From Flaccisagitta enflata (Eukaryota > Chaetognatha > Sagittoidea > Aphragmophora): a stretch of DNA of 64,000 nt. The stretch lies in the NCBI GenBank assembly GCA_965153355.1, contig OZ231127.1, positions 68,634,001-68,698,000 of the forward strand, written 5' to 3'. This document shows positions 10,335-60,237 of the stretch, piece by piece. The notes under the pieces were generated by a model. The model had not been told where the DNA came from, did no database searches, and worked only from the letters and a program-made list of their open reading frames with translations. The position numbers and the translations under genes are program-made. Within the stretch, counting starts at the first letter, position 1, and each line of letters opens with the position of its first letter.

Positions 10335-10605
10335 TTCTTTTGATCAATACTTGGAGATTGATAATAAGAATATGTTAATAATACATATACAGGCTGAGTA
10401 ATTACTTTTGAAGTTCAGGGAGTATCAAAAATTTTCAAAATTTTGAACCTCTGTAAAAGCCAAAGTATTCATCGCAGAACAAAACAATTTTGGAAATGTG
10501 GATGACTTCACAACACCTACCTTTACACCAAAAATTAGCAAAAACTATTTTTTGGGGTTTTATGGTTTGACTGATCTGTGCTGAAATTACCCTTACCCAG
10601 TCAAA
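10335..10605 (-). repeat. Dispersed repeat, inverted relative to 2159-2410
   Basis: It shares ordered blocks with 2159-2410 in reverse orientation, including GGTTTTATGGTTTGACTGAT-like sequence. Both copies adjoin Helentron-like copies. Confidence 0.6.
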
Positions 10606-10985
10606 AAAAAATCCATTTATTGCACTCTTCAGCAATAGAATTGAAGAAGAAAAATGTATAACTTCTGGGCCCAACTTTTTTGCTTTTAAGGGAGATGGAA
10701 TCATTGCATTGTCCTCGGTTCTGGGCGAATTTCATGTCTTGTCTTCGAGAATTTCTAAAGAAATTGAAAAGAGTTTCAATCTAAGGAAATGACATCAACT
10801 TAGGGTGTTCGCTGCTCCAGTTCCCAGATTTTCGTGCCATGAAGAATTTTAGCAACTCTTTAGTATGGGAATTAACTTCGCTTTATTCGTTGATAAGGCT
10901 GAAAGATACCGACCAGAGTACAGATTGCAGTTGTCGGCGCCATCAGTAACCTGGTTGGGGAAACATTCATCGGTTTGGGAAGGAC

Positions 10986-11466
10986 TTTTTAGTTGCGGAC
11001 ACGCAACTCCATAAGAGGCTTTGTCCGTCAGTCGGTCCGTCGGTCCGTCGGTCTGTCCGTGGACACGAGTCGAAAAGTGGGAGAGCGAGCATTTTAGATG
11101 GTTTTTAGATGCGTCCTCGCATCTCTATAAGAGGGTTTGTCCGTCCGTCGGTCCGTCCGTCGGTCCGTCCGTTACGCCTGTGCAAAAACCGCGTTTCTCG
11201 GCTGTTTTTGGCCACGGTGAGATCCTACACTGAAACAAATGATCAACCAACATGTTTTGAGAGCCTCCTCTATTACTCAGTCGTTTCACCCGTCTGTTCG
11301 TCCATCTGTCTCTCCGTATATGTCACATGATCTATACACGCAGAGACACAGTCCGGACGCATCTTTGCCCGGTCAGGCTTGTTGTGTATGGGTGTGGGGT
11401 GTGGATGGGGGTTGGACGCCCCTGCCCACCCGTCCGCAACGATATTGTGACCCCGCGTCACTTGTT
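10986..11466 (-). mobile_element. Helentron-like copy, AGTTGCG type, interrupted by another copy
   Basis: Hairpin AGTTGCGGACACGCAACT (10991-11008), CATAAGAGGCTTTGTCCGTC, then after the nested copy CGCCCCTGCCCACC, distal complement GTCCGCAAC (11432-11440) and a GTGACCCCGCGTCACTTG end hairpin. Confidence 0.85.
11102..11393 (-). mobile_element. Nested Helentron-like copy, AGATGCG type
   Basis: Hairpin AGATGCGTCCTCGCATCT (11107-11124), TATAAGAGGG, distal complement GGACGCATCT (11355-11364) and end GGTCAGGCTTGTT lie inside the AGTTGCG-type copy. Confidence 0.82.
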
Positions 11467-11624
11467 TTTGTTTTCATACCTAGAAAATCGACTGAGCAGC
11501 AAAAGCCTTTGTAGAGCTTACATCACATTTACACATGTACACAAATTATAAATCCGAGTTCTCCTGGAAACAAAAATTCTGCTTCAGAGCCTTAATATTC
11601 GACCATTTCAATTCTTACACATAG

Positions 11625-46473
<34,849 letters not shown>

Positions 46474-48190
46474 GAGAAACGGTTTTGGACGGAGATGCGT
46501 GGTCCTTCACCATGGGCCGATGTATCGATCGATGATAGATAAACTTACTGCGATATGAAAGAAGAACTCGAGGAACTGAACTTCAAATTACGACGCCAAT
46601 CGATTCGATATCTTTGAGTCTGTCAAATTTTAATCAGCTCTTAAATTATTACTGCGTACGTATTCTCTCGTAAAAGTTTTTTTTTCTTCTCTCGATGTTA
46701 CGTACTCACCGCCACGGCCTAAAAAATTGGAAGAACCGCACCTCACTTGACTTTTTTTGGATGATGAACAATGTACATCTGAAGTTAATTTTGATCTACT
46801 TTTCCGCTTCAATTATTTGCCACCATCTCTTTTCATACTGCCCATTAATCTGTCTCCCTCTCTCGCTCTCGCTCACACTCGCACGCACACACACACACAC
46901 ACACTCTCGATTCTCACTGTGCTATTATGGGTAATGTCTGATTCTTAATTTCTCCTTCTAGCCCTTAAAAAATTTTCTTTCTTTTACCCTAGTGATTTGT
47001 TAAGCGGAGAACTGTTCTCCATTGATTTCATCTACGTGGCGCCGGACGGCGACTTTGAATCATCTCCACCCAATTGACATCCCCCTCCGAAATTGTATTT
47101 TTCTCTGATAGACAAATTCTGTTTCGAATGCTGACTTAAAAAACTAACCAAGTGCCATTTGTACCCTCATCCTCGTGCTGGGAGTATTGAACTATTATTC
47201 AATCGCAAATGCTGGAGGGGGAAATTGCTCAGAGTTTGCGACTTGCGAGAAACGTCGCCTGAAACATTCGTACTGTAGTTTTTTCACGCACCAGATTTTC
47301 ATCCGTCTGCTGTATATTTCTTCACCCTCACGCCCTAGGTTTTTTTTCAAAGCCATGCCACAGACTTGTTTTGAACTGATTTTTTCATTATGAAAACTGG
47401 ATGGACAATTATTATTAGAGTATCAAGAAATAGCTGTCAAACGGAAGTTATGCCAGATTTGCAGGTCAGACAGCGTTCCTTAAATGATTCATTTAAATTT
47501 TTTTGCCCCTCAAAGAAATTTGGAAGTATTTTTCCTTTTATTTTTTTTTCTCCTTTCTTTTTCCTCCCCGCCACTCTTTTTCACCCGTTACATGCGCTTA
47601 GGTTTTTCCCGCTATCTTGGCTTCTTTCACTTACTGAGAGAGGGTACCTAAAGGAGAATTCATGGGACATCTTCTTCCTATGTTGCCCTAACATCACCCT
47701 GACAGCTAGTCTTGCCAGACATGTTATGCAACGACCGAGAACTATAGAAGACAACCGACTCGTTACATTTCTCCTTCAATTCACTCTTTCCTCTGCTCAA
47801 GATTATGATAAGACCTTCCTTTCGCCTTTTTTGATGTTTCCTAATGAACGTCGTCCATCATAACCCGACTTTGTTTTTTAAAGTCACCTGAAAGAAAGAC
47901 GAAAAGTCAAGAACTCGCCGTGGGTTTAGAACTTTGCAATCGAAAACATTTGTTGTCGGATGATAATAGTAATAGTGACAATAATTAATTCCATCAGGAC
48001 AGATTCTGCTGTTATAAATGATAACAAATCAGGCACAGTTACACACCGCTATAGCTGGTCCAAGAGTACTTACAAAAATACCACCTAAATACAGCAGATG
48101 TCGTCTAGACTTGGAAATACGGGGAGCCCATTACCTGATTATCAGTATAGTGAAGGGACTGATATTTTGCTGGTGTAATGAATAAACCTT
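46474..48190 (+). other. Probable SRPK 3' UTR and downstream DNA
   Basis: No convincing coding region follows the stop codon. A possible polyadenylation signal AATAAA lies at 48181-48186; whether transcription really extends that far cannot be seen. The open frame at 47390-47863 has no recognisable features and is probably chance. Confidence 0.3.
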
Positions 48191-49632
48191 AAGGGGTTGA
48201 TTATGGGGTTTGGCATCCCTCTACGGTTTACCTTAGGAAAAAAACTTTAAGAATAAAACTATAAAGAATTTCAGCTTCATCTATTTGCCTGATTTGCTAA
48301 ACCAGTGTGGCGTCCGAACTTGGAACCTTTTAATGAACTGATCACAATGAATCAGAAGTCAAGTGAGTTAACCACTCGATTAGTTTCAGCTGTTTAGGTA
48401 GGGCGAATTTGATTTTGTGTATTCAAGAGAGTACTCTATAAACAGAGCTGCTATACCGCATTGTCTACCCTATGGGACATAAGCATTTTACATACAGTTT
48501 CATTTCATTTGCACAAATGGTATTTTGGATATGAGGGCCGCTGTATTTCTAAATCTAGACGACATATGTATATTGTGGATATACAACACGGTTCCTTTAA
48601 AGCCATTATCCTTAAATTTCTTGGCGCTAATAGAAATCCGCTCAAAATGTTAAGACCTTGGCATCCATTTTTGCGGGGTTTAACTGTATTAGAGATACAA
48701 TCATTCCAATAAGGAAGGTAACTGCAATGATTGAGAAATAATTTGTCTGAGACGGGCAAAATTTTTCAGTTTTTGGAATTGGAGAGCCTTGGTTAAAAAG
48801 GGATATAAACCGATCGGTTGCAACATCCTTCAGTTTTGTTAGTCTTTTCTTAAAATTACTGAACACACGAAACGAGTGTCGCGTGCTATTGTTTCCCCTT
48901 TTTCCTTGGTTTGCGCTATTGTATCTCATCCCCATGCTCTGCCCCGTTAACTTACCAACATGTAGGCTACAAAGTATATATATGCACGTTGTTTGATACT
49001 AAGTACTAAAACAAATAGAGGAATTCACGCGATTTTTTGGGTTTACCCGCTACGCAGGTGTTGGTTCCAAAAAATTCTGATGCTTACTTTATTCTTCCAT
49101 ATAAACAATGATAATAGTAGAAGCGGTGTGAATGTTGTTCCGATATTTTCTTTTTTTTTGGGGGGGGGAAGGTTAATTTCGCTGAAAACAATCATTGTTA
49201 AAAATCTTTGAAAGAGACACCAGAGCATACCGCTTCGCACATATCGCCCAAGACGGAACCTAGGTTCACGACAAACAGCACTCTTATTCTCAATTTTTGC
49301 TATCCTAGATCGAAGAAGCTGCTGAACACAAACTGGCTATCCTTTCATTCGGTTAAGTACACATCGGTGTGTCATCTCGAATAAGTTGAAGATATTGTTT
49401 TTTGAACTAACCCACATGTATCTGTAGTTATATTTGAGCGATGGCCCAGTTAAATGGAGAGCCTAAGTATTGTTTTGATAAGCTGATGATGCCACAACGA
49501 GTTATAACAATAAAATTTGTTTTAAAGATGATCTGATCTTTCTGGAGCATGTTAGGTCGGCACGCAACAGTTTCGATAACCAATGTATAGTGTCCCAGCT
49601 CCCCAAGATAGTTTGTCTACACACGCACGTTG
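48191..49632. other. Intergenic, nothing recognised
   Basis: No convincing gene. A T/G homopolymer patch lies near 49150. Confidence 0.5.
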
Positions 49633-50018
49633 AATACAACGTGAAGATTACGGAAAAGGTATAGCACCCCCCCTTGCAGCTCATGTTGCCATAGCCACAT
49701 GGTCGTGTATGGTATCATTCAATAGGTTATCTCAATACAATTTACGCCACCGAGGCGAATTTTGAATTTCACCTCCGTTCAAGAGATATTTGCTCCAAAA
49801 GGCAGATTTTTTGACTTCCAAGGGGGTGTCCGCCGCCAATGTTTGGGGTAGAATTTCTCAAGAGGGGGAGCGAAATTAAAAAATCGCCTCGGTGGCGTAA
49901 ATTGTATTGTAACAAGCTACAGAATGATACCCCATACGACCCCGTGGAAGCTTTGTCATAAGCTGTAGGTAGGGGTGCTAACCGATTTTTACGATTTTTG
50001 TAATCTTCACGTTGTATT
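49633..50018. repeat. Foldback element, CTACAG/CCCCC family, copy 3
   Basis: The ends AATACAACGTGAAGATTAC and its exact complement match for 19 bp. Inside, AGCACCCCCCCTTGCAGCT faces AGCTGTAGGTAGGGGTGCT, and TACGCCACCGAGGCGA faces TCGCCTCGGTGGCGTA. Confidence 0.85.
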
Positions 50019-50600
50019 ACGCGTGGAAGTGTAGTCGCTGTGACATGGAAGACTTATGATAAGACTCATGCTAGCGCGTTTTGTTTGACTCCCGCGGGTG
50101 ATCGATAAATATCTACCCACGCATATTTCGCGCGAGTCAGTCAACGTATTTTGATTTGGCGATCATAAAAACTGTGAAATATTTTGATGCATGATGAAAG
50201 TTATCTAAATCGCACCTCCATAAAACGTTTTTCAATGAGGTTCATTTCGCTCCCTAGGAGTTACTGATTATAGCTATATAGGCGTGATTGTGTTTCACCC
50301 CCATCCATCTGCCCATCTGTCAGAACTATCAAAATGAGGAATATAACATATGCTCTCCAAGGGGTAAACAAATCTTAAGTAATGGTAGATTTCTTGATAT
50401 TATCTAATTTCCATCTGAATGTCAACTCAAGACAAATAAGTGGGGATCATCCTTGTTTTCGGGATAAAACCGTTCATGATATAACGCCTATAAACTACTT
50501 CAGTCATGGGTCAATTCTAGTAGAGATTTTAAAGAAAGGATATTTGCATGTTTGAGTGCAGATTCAGTTGGCGAATAGCGGTTAATCGGAAGTGTTAACC
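50019..50600. other. Intergenic, nothing recognised
   Basis: No feature seen before the hairpin at 50608. Confidence 0.45.
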
Positions 50601-50602
50601 TC

Positions 50603-50660
50603 TTTTCAGATGCGTTTTCGCATCTCGGTATAAGGGTCGGTCCGTCGGTCAGTATGTTCG
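50603..50660 (-). mobile_element. Helentron-like end, AGATGCG type with T4 loop
   Basis: Hairpin AGATGCGTTTTCGCATCT (50608-50625) is followed by TATAAGGGTCGGTCCGTCGG. The stem is as in other AGATGCG copies, but the loop differs and no matching distal complement was found. Confidence 0.65.
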
Positions 50661-50872
50661 TTACGGGAGTCGCCGAGTATGGGCTTGTCGATGGGTCGGA
50701 TGTGCTTGTTGATATTCCAACAGGAGCGAAGTCAATCGTGATAATTAAGTTGAATAGCGTCGAGATGGCTAAAGCGATCATCGGCAGGTTGATCGATTTG
50801 CGGAGTGCACTCTCACATCCGAAACTCGATCCCACCTTTGATCACTCAACCCCGATCCCCACTCGCCAGTAC
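50654..50872 (+). CDS. Possible exon of an unrecognised gene
   Basis: The open frame reads MFVTGVAEYGLVDGSDVLVD, then IPTGAKSIVIIKLNSVEMAK and AIIGRLIDLRSALSHPKLDP, ending at a good donor, gtacgt. It has protein-like composition but no recognised domain. The frame starts directly after a Helentron-like end, so the upstream boundary is unclear. The phase would fit the candidate exon at 60947-61161. Confidence 0.25.
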
Positions 50873-51060
50873 GTCACAATTTATTTTCGATTTCGAAGTG
50901 ATTTTGGAAAGTTCTCTTCTATCATCGGACTCCTTTTCTCCCTTCCTCCTCTTTATCATCATCATCCTCGTTGTTCTCGCTCTTACAATCGACTTCTCAT
51001 AATCATGACGAAATCTTCTTCTCACTCCCCCTCTTCCCCGTAAATGTAATCGTTCGCCGA

Positions 51061-51077
51061 TTGGTTTGGTTTGGTTT
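51061..51077 (-). repeat. 3' tail of the retrotransposon, (AAACC)n
   Basis: On the - strand the element ends in about three AAACC units. Short tandem 3' tails instead of poly(A) are known in CR1/L2-like and other non-LTR families. Confidence 0.7.
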
Positions 51078-51126
51078 AATGCTCAAAAGTGCAAATGTAC
51101 ACCTTTACAACAATGTTGCAAATGAG

Positions 51127-51149
51127 CTGTACAATATATCATTGTACAG
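51127..51149 (-). promoter_or_regulatory. 3' UTR stem-loop of the retrotransposon
   Basis: CTGTACAAT and ATTGTACAG form a perfect 9-bp stem with a five-base loop, about 50 bp from the 3' end. In L2/Una-type elements a 3' stem-loop is recognised by the RT; that role here is inferred. Confidence 0.6.
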
Positions 51150-51276
51150 GGTCCCTTAATCACAGTAACAATAAATAGGATCACATTCATAACACAAGGC
51201 CATCAGATCTAAAATAAATAGTAGACGTGAGGTAAAAAGATCATTATTCGGGTTTCAGGTAACGGAATATACATTA

Positions 51277-55113
<3,837 letters not shown>

Positions 55114-55137
55114 AATATGGTCATTATGGCCTGTATC

Positions 55138-57147
55138 CTATTCTGTGGTTGACAGATGCTCCTTCCACAGCTTGTTTAGGTTGGAAAGTTGATTGCTTCC
55201 AACGTTTTCGTTCGAATAGAGGCTTTTCATTATCGCTTTTGCTAATATCTTTGTGCCGTAGTCGTTGTAATGGATGTCGTCCTTCATGGTTTCAGCTCGT
55301 AGCAACCCGTCGTTGTTGTCTAGAAACGCTTTTGTAGGGATGAAGTTTGTCTTCAGATTGCTGCTGAGAGTATGCAGCATCTCGTTGATATTCTCGTGGG
55401 TATCAGAGATCGGAGGTAGAGCCATGATGTGCATTCTGGCATTTGGAAATCGGTCATTATATTCAAACAGCATGTCCATGTATCTGTCCTTGATTTTTCT
55501 TGTTTCTATTATTTGACGCTCTTTTTCCGTGCCAATGCGTGGGTCATACTTTCCCTTGCGGTGGTCATTTAGACCAACTTGAAATACGACGTCGGTGACA
55601 CGTGCGGGATTTGTTGTGTTTGGTATTCCAGTGATGGCTTCGTCGATGGTAAAACGTTCGGCACCTGTCACAGTGGCACCAGGATGAAGTCGCTGTAGGT
55701 CAAGTCCTCGACCATTTGAATCCGAGATGACAACTATGTGCTTTTCAGATTCGGGAATTATATTGTTGTTATTTTGTGGATGTTGAAAGACGCGGCGTTG
55801 TTCGTCGATGCGGCGCTGTCCGTCGCCACGGCGTTGTCCGTCACCGCGGCGCTGCTCGTTACCACGGTATTGTTCGTCGTCGCGGCGCTGTTCGTTACCA
55901 CGGCGTTGTTCGTCACCGCGGCGCTGTCCGTCACCACGGCGTTGTTCGTAGTCACGGCGTTGTTCGTCGTCACGGCGCTGTTCCTTACTACGGCGTTGTT
56001 CGTCACCGCGGCGCTGTCCATCACCACGGCGTTGTTCGTAGCCACGGCGTTGCTCGTCGCTGCTGTGTTTTTCCTCATCGCGGCATTGTTCGTCACCACG
56101 GCGTCGTTCTTTGTCACAACATTGTTCTTTGCCACGGCGTTGCTCCTCGTCACGGCGTTGTTTGTCGTCGCTATTTCCGCTGGGACTGCAGGGTTGGATA
56201 TTTTCAAGTTTGGATTCAATCTTTTCCATGTTTTTTGCCATGTCGAGCATAATAGATTGGCAGTCTTGTTGCCACTTTGTCGTAGAATTGTTTATGATGG
56301 AATTTTCTATTTCATTCGCTTTTTCGAACGTTTGCGCCAAGCGATCGATTTTTTCCGAAGATATAGATTCTTTTACTTTCGTCATGAATTCATCTTGTTG
56401 CTTCAAAATTTGAGTGAGTAATTCGTCTGATTGTGAGACAAAGGAAGAGGAGGCCGTTTCAAGTTTTCGCATCAGAATTCTGTTCATATCTTCCATCTTT
56501 GCAAGTTGTGCCTCCTTTTCACTCGAGTATTGTTCAAGGGACTGAATGTGATAATCTTTGTTCGCAATGATCTTTTTAAATTCTGTCATCATTGACTGAC
56601 ACTCGCACCGAGACTGTGTCATTTGTTGTTTTTCAAGTTGTGATGTCTCTTCAGTAGGATGAGTTTTTGACGGTGATTGCTCATGTTCTGTCACCTTCAA
56701 AGCCGCGAAACTCGATTCAATGATGTCAATCGCTGTTTCAGAAACGTCTTTTGCCACAGCAAGGATTGATTCGTTCAAATCTGCGTCATTTCCTGTCGTT
56801 TTTACATCATTCTCGTCATTCACGTGATCGCTTTCTTTTCCCATCCATGACTGAATTCTTTCTGTCAGTTTGGACGTCAAGATTTCCGCCGGAGTTTTGT
56901 TGTTGTTCAAACGTGACGGACGTAACGGAGTTGACGTTTTTTCGTTTGAATATTCACTCTTGTCATTTCCACTTTCAATTTCGTCATCGTCGTCTTCATC
57001 ATCATCATTATCTTCGTCTGATTCTGAGACCGATGTCGTGCGATATGAGTTTTGGGAGGTGATTTCTTGAGATTGGGTGGCCATCTCATCCTGTCTCTCT
57101 TCTTCCTGTTTATCCCGTCTGTCCTTAATCCTTTGCTTTCGTTTCAT
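55138..57147 (-). CDS. Retrotransposon ORF1: coiled coil, RG-repeat and SGNH esterase
   Basis: This uninterrupted frame of 669 residues starts MKRKQRIKDRRDKQ with a basic N-terminus, then a Glu/Asp patch (about 43-57). A predicted helical/coiled-coil region runs from about 185 to 315. About 20 six-residue units of the QRRGDE/QRRGDG type follow (about 330-450), encoded by an 18-bp minisatellite. The C-terminal SGNH/GDSL esterase-like domain starts at about 470: block I ISDSNGRGLD, block III VGLND, block V DDIHYNDYG. The Ser, Asn, Asp and His expected for the active site are visible. ORF1 esterases are known in CR1-like elements. Likely RNA or membrane binding during transposition is inference. 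Confidence 0.88.
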   Translation of the reverse strand: MKRKQRIKDRRDKQEEERQDEMATQSQEITSQNSYRTTSVSESDEDNDDDEDDDDEIESGNDKSEYSNEKTSTPLRPSRLNNNKTPAEILTSKLTERIQSWMGKESDHVNDENDVKTTGNDADLNESILAVAKDVSETAIDIIESSFAALKVTEHEQSPSKTHPTEETSQLEKQQMTQSRCECQSMMTEFKKIIANKDYHIQSLEQYSSEKEAQLAKMEDMNRILMRKLETASSSFVSQSDELLTQILKQQDEFMTKVKESISSEKIDRLAQTFEKANEIENSIINNSTTKWQQDCQSIMLDMAKNMEKIESKLENIQPCSPSGNSDDKQRRDEEQRRGKEQCCDKERRRGDEQCRDEEKHSSDEQRRGYEQRRGDGQRRGDEQRRSKEQRRDDEQRRDYEQRRGDGQRRGDEQRRGNEQRRDDEQYRGNEQRRGDGQRRGDGQRRIDEQRRVFQHPQNNNNIIPESEKHIVVISDSNGRGLDLQRLHPGATVTGAERFTIDEAITGIPNTTNPARVTDVVFQVGLNDHRKGKYDPRIGTEKERQIIETRKIKDRYMDMLFEYNDRFPNARMHIMALPPISDTHENINEMLHTLSSNLKTNFIPTKAFLDNNDGLLRAETMKDDIHYNDYGTKILAKAIMKSLYSNENVGSNQLSNLNKLWKEHLSTTE

Positions 57148-57198
57148 TCTCTGAATTGAGAAGATGCGCTCCCAATCCTCACATCTCTACGCGGTATT

Positions 57199-57384
57199 TC
57201 ACGCTCGTGATTGTTCTGTAAGCACCATCGGTGTCCGATATCTTACTTGACTCGCTATTGACGTATCCTTGTCCAATTCGGTCCTCTGGAGCGTGGATAA
57301 CCTTTGCTGTCGCGTCGACCTTGGATGTGACATTGTGCTCTGTGTGGTGACTTTTATTATATCTGTCATACTATCCACTGCCAT
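57199..57384 (-). other. Short upstream frame in the retrotransposon leader
   Basis: A 61-codon frame begins MAVDSMTDIIKVTTQSTMSH and ends before ORF1. It may be a leader ORF or chance. Confidence 0.25.
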
Positions 57385-57419
57385 TCTACTGGTGCCATAT
57401 CTTTGTCCCTGTCTCTGTC

Positions 57420-57421
57420 TG

Positions 57422-57470
<49 letters not shown>

Positions 57471-57629
57471 ACAGAGACTGTCTCTCTATCTATCTATCTA
57501 TCTGTCTGACTGTCTCTCTCTTTCTATCTATCTATCTATCTATCTCTCTATCTCTCTCGCTCTCTTTCTCTCTTTCTTTCTTTCTTTCTTTCTTTCTTTT
57601 CTTTCTCTCTTTCTCTCTTTCTTTCTCTC

Positions 57630-57704
<75 letters not shown>

Positions 57705-57875
57705 CTCTCTTTCTCTCTCTTTCTCTCTCTTTCTCTCTCTTTCTCTTCCTCTCTCTCCCCCTCCCTCCCCGTTCCTACTTCCCCTTCTTTCCTTAGTTTT
57801 TCGAGGTCGACGTCTTTTCTCCTTCAATTTTTGACTTCCTTCCTCTTCTTTCTTGGAGATATTTTCTAAAAATTT

Positions 57876-57914
<39 letters not shown>

Positions 57915-57960
57915 TCTCTCTCTCTCTCTCTGTGCCTGTTTGACGTTACGCCAGGGATGT
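57420..57960. repeat. CT-rich microsatellite tracts
   Basis: (CT)n, (CTAT)n and (CTTT)n runs at 57425-57770 and a second (CT)n at 57877-57932. Long frames on both strands are artefacts. Confidence 0.95.
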
Positions 57961-58142
57961 ATACTCTCTTGTTTTTGATCCGACGACCGCTGTTGTAAAT
58001 AGTTGAGGAAAAAAATGTTTTCCTCTCCTCGTTTCTTGACTGGGTGACCCGCTTTTATGCGAGCGAAGAAATCTGTAGAAATTTCCTCTCTAGTCTTGCC
58101 GTGATTTTGCAATTTTTGGCATTCCAAATTTGATCGAGGTGC

Positions 58143-58232
58143 GCTCAATTATTTGTAAATAAGCGCACATTTATTTGGAAAAAAAGGCACGCTTATTTGG
58201 AAATAAGCGCACACTTATTTGGAAATACGCGC
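58143..58232 (+). repeat. Short tandem repeat with AAATAAGCGCAC units
   Basis: Three to four units of about 22 bp around CGCACACTTATTTGGAAATA; each half is partly palindromic (AAATAAGCG and CGCTTATTT). Confidence 0.75.
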
Positions 58233-58356
58233 ACTTCAACTGATATCGTTTTTATTCGGGAATCTTGATATTTTGGATTCATCGATTCATCGTGGAAGTC
58301 TAATGATTTTGATTGGAATTGAAGCATAATTCTATGATGACGTGGCTAGCCCTATA

Positions 58357-58535
58357 ACAAGGCAGGATACACAGTTACCCCAGTCGCGTGCGTGTGGGCA
58401 GAGGTCATCGGAGCACTTGGGCAGCAGCTCAGTGAGGCCAAAGTTCACAAAAACATAAAAAAAAGAAAAATGTGATGGACCGACTAACCAACCAACGGAT
58501 GGGCAAGGTGTAGTCGTGTAGCACGCGACTAAAAA
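58357..58535 (+). mobile_element. Helentron-like copy, AGTCGCGTGC type, complete
   Basis: End AACAAGGCAGGATACAC (58357-58373), distal complement AGTCGCGTGC (58382-58391), GTGGGCAGAGG, ACCGACTAACCAACC region, then hairpin AGTCGTGTAGCACGCGACT (58512-58530) and A5. Loop and stem differ from other copies, and the distal element matches this copy's own hairpin. Confidence 0.85.
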
Positions 58536-59212
58536 GCAGTTTCTCTTGCGATTGTTGTCACGTGGTTTTGGCTCGTCTTGATACAACGGGTCTATCTGCA
58601 TCATTGCCACATCGTAATCGCCCACGACATTTGCGATGTCCCCGTTGCTTTTACTTTACCTGGTGATGGATTTCTTAAACCGTTTGGTTCATCTTTATTT
58701 GGATTAGGAAAAAAAGAAATTTTTAAGCTTTGCTGCAGATGCTGTGCGTGTGAACATCAAACATTTTCCACCACTCTGCCGCTGCGTTACCGCCTTCTTT
58801 ACCACCTTCACTGATATGAGCTAGAAGTCTACATGGCAAAGTACTAGCTACTAACACAAGCATTGTCCTCCTTAATGCTGTCAGAAAGTACGCTCCATCA
58901 TGATTCTGTTATTTATTTTAAATAATTCATTTGACAACTTTTCGGGTTGGGTTTAAGCAACTCTCTTCCTAGTGTAAGTTGAGACCGTTTTGTCCGTTTT
59001 TACCGACGTTCACAGTCCCATCAAATGCTTCTGAAGAGACCGTCGCGACTGCTTTAATGCCGATGTAAACAAAGGATGGATCAAATTTCGAATTTCTTCT
59101 TTGTGGGCCGACAGCTTCAGTTAATTGATTTTCATCTACTGAATGTCATTTTGACGCGCACAAACAATGGGTGTTGTCCTTATAGTTGGGCCATCCACAA
59201 AAAAGTATCTAC
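58536..59212. other. Nothing recognised
   Basis: No gene or repeat was identified. Confidence 0.45.
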
Positions 59213-59540
59213 TACACGAATCATTAAAAAAGCCGCACTTTCAAATAGCAATTTAATGTGTTGAATTTTAAAATAATTAAGTAAAATTTTAAATTATTTT
59301 ATAGCTTTAAAAAAGAACATCTATTTAGCTTTAATCTGGCATTAGCTTTATTTGTTTAGAAATGGCATGATAAAGAGTGAAAACATTGCTATTTTCAGTT
59401 TTGCAATCCTATTGAAAAATAAGCATTTTTCCAAAATAAAGGTTCACTTTGATAAACTTTAACTTTTAATTAGTATGAAATACAAATTGATCTAAAAAGA
59501 AAATTTCTGTTTCTTGCACTCATTTACCAAAGGGTGCAGC
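59213..59540. mobile_element. TIR element split by a Helentron-like insertion (left part)
   Basis: It starts TACACGAATC and AAAAAAGCCGCAC, runs parallel to 1021-1420, and breaks off in the T-run after GGGTGCAGC. The missing end ATTCGCGTAGTA is found at 60633-60644, after the insertion. Confidence 0.8.
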
Positions 59541-59702
59541 TTTTTAGGTGCGCCATAGCACCTCTATAAGAGGCTCTGTCTGTTGGTTGGTTGGTCGGTT
59601 GGTTGGTCGGTCACGTAACGCTCGAGTTGAAAATCTCTGAAAAAGGCGAAAATGATCGAAAATGATTTGGAAAAAACGCTAGAGCCATTTCCTCATGACT
59701 GT

Positions 59703-60157
59703 CATTCATTTATTCATTCATTCATTCATTCATTAATTCATTTCATTCATCATATTTTTCTACGATTAAGTCACTTAAAAACTCATCTTTTTCATACATC
59801 ATGTTACTTATCAATCAATCAATCATTCATTCATATTCATTCATATTCATTCATATAATTTTCATTCATATTCATTCATATTCATTCATTCATATTCACA
59901 TTCATTCATTCATATTCATATTCATTCATTTTCATATTCATTCATACTCATATTCATATTCATTCATATTCATTCATTCATTTATATTCATTCATTCATT
60001 TATATTCATTCATTCATTTATATTCATTCAATCATATTCATATTCATTCATATTCATTTATTCATATTCATTTATTCATATTCAATCATTCATATTCATT
60101 CATTCATTCATTCATATTCATTCATATTCATTCATATTCATTCATATTCATTCATAT
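59703..60157. repeat. (ATTCATTCAT)n microsatellite in the element core
   Basis: About 450 bp of ATTCAT/ATTC repeats. The 133-codon frame here is an artefact. Confidence 0.95.
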
Positions 60158-60237
60158 AAGAGGCTCTGTCCGTCCATCCATCCGTCGGTCACGTTAAAAT
60201 GAAAAATCACTAAAAATATAATACATAATCAGCTACG

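Noticed and set aside
47390-47863. 157-codon frame after the SRPK stop
   Set aside because: No motif, no splice context, AT-rich composition like its surroundings; probably chance in UTR or intergenic DNA.
59801-60202. 133-codon His/Ile/Phe/Ser frame
   Set aside because: (ATTCAT)n microsatellite.
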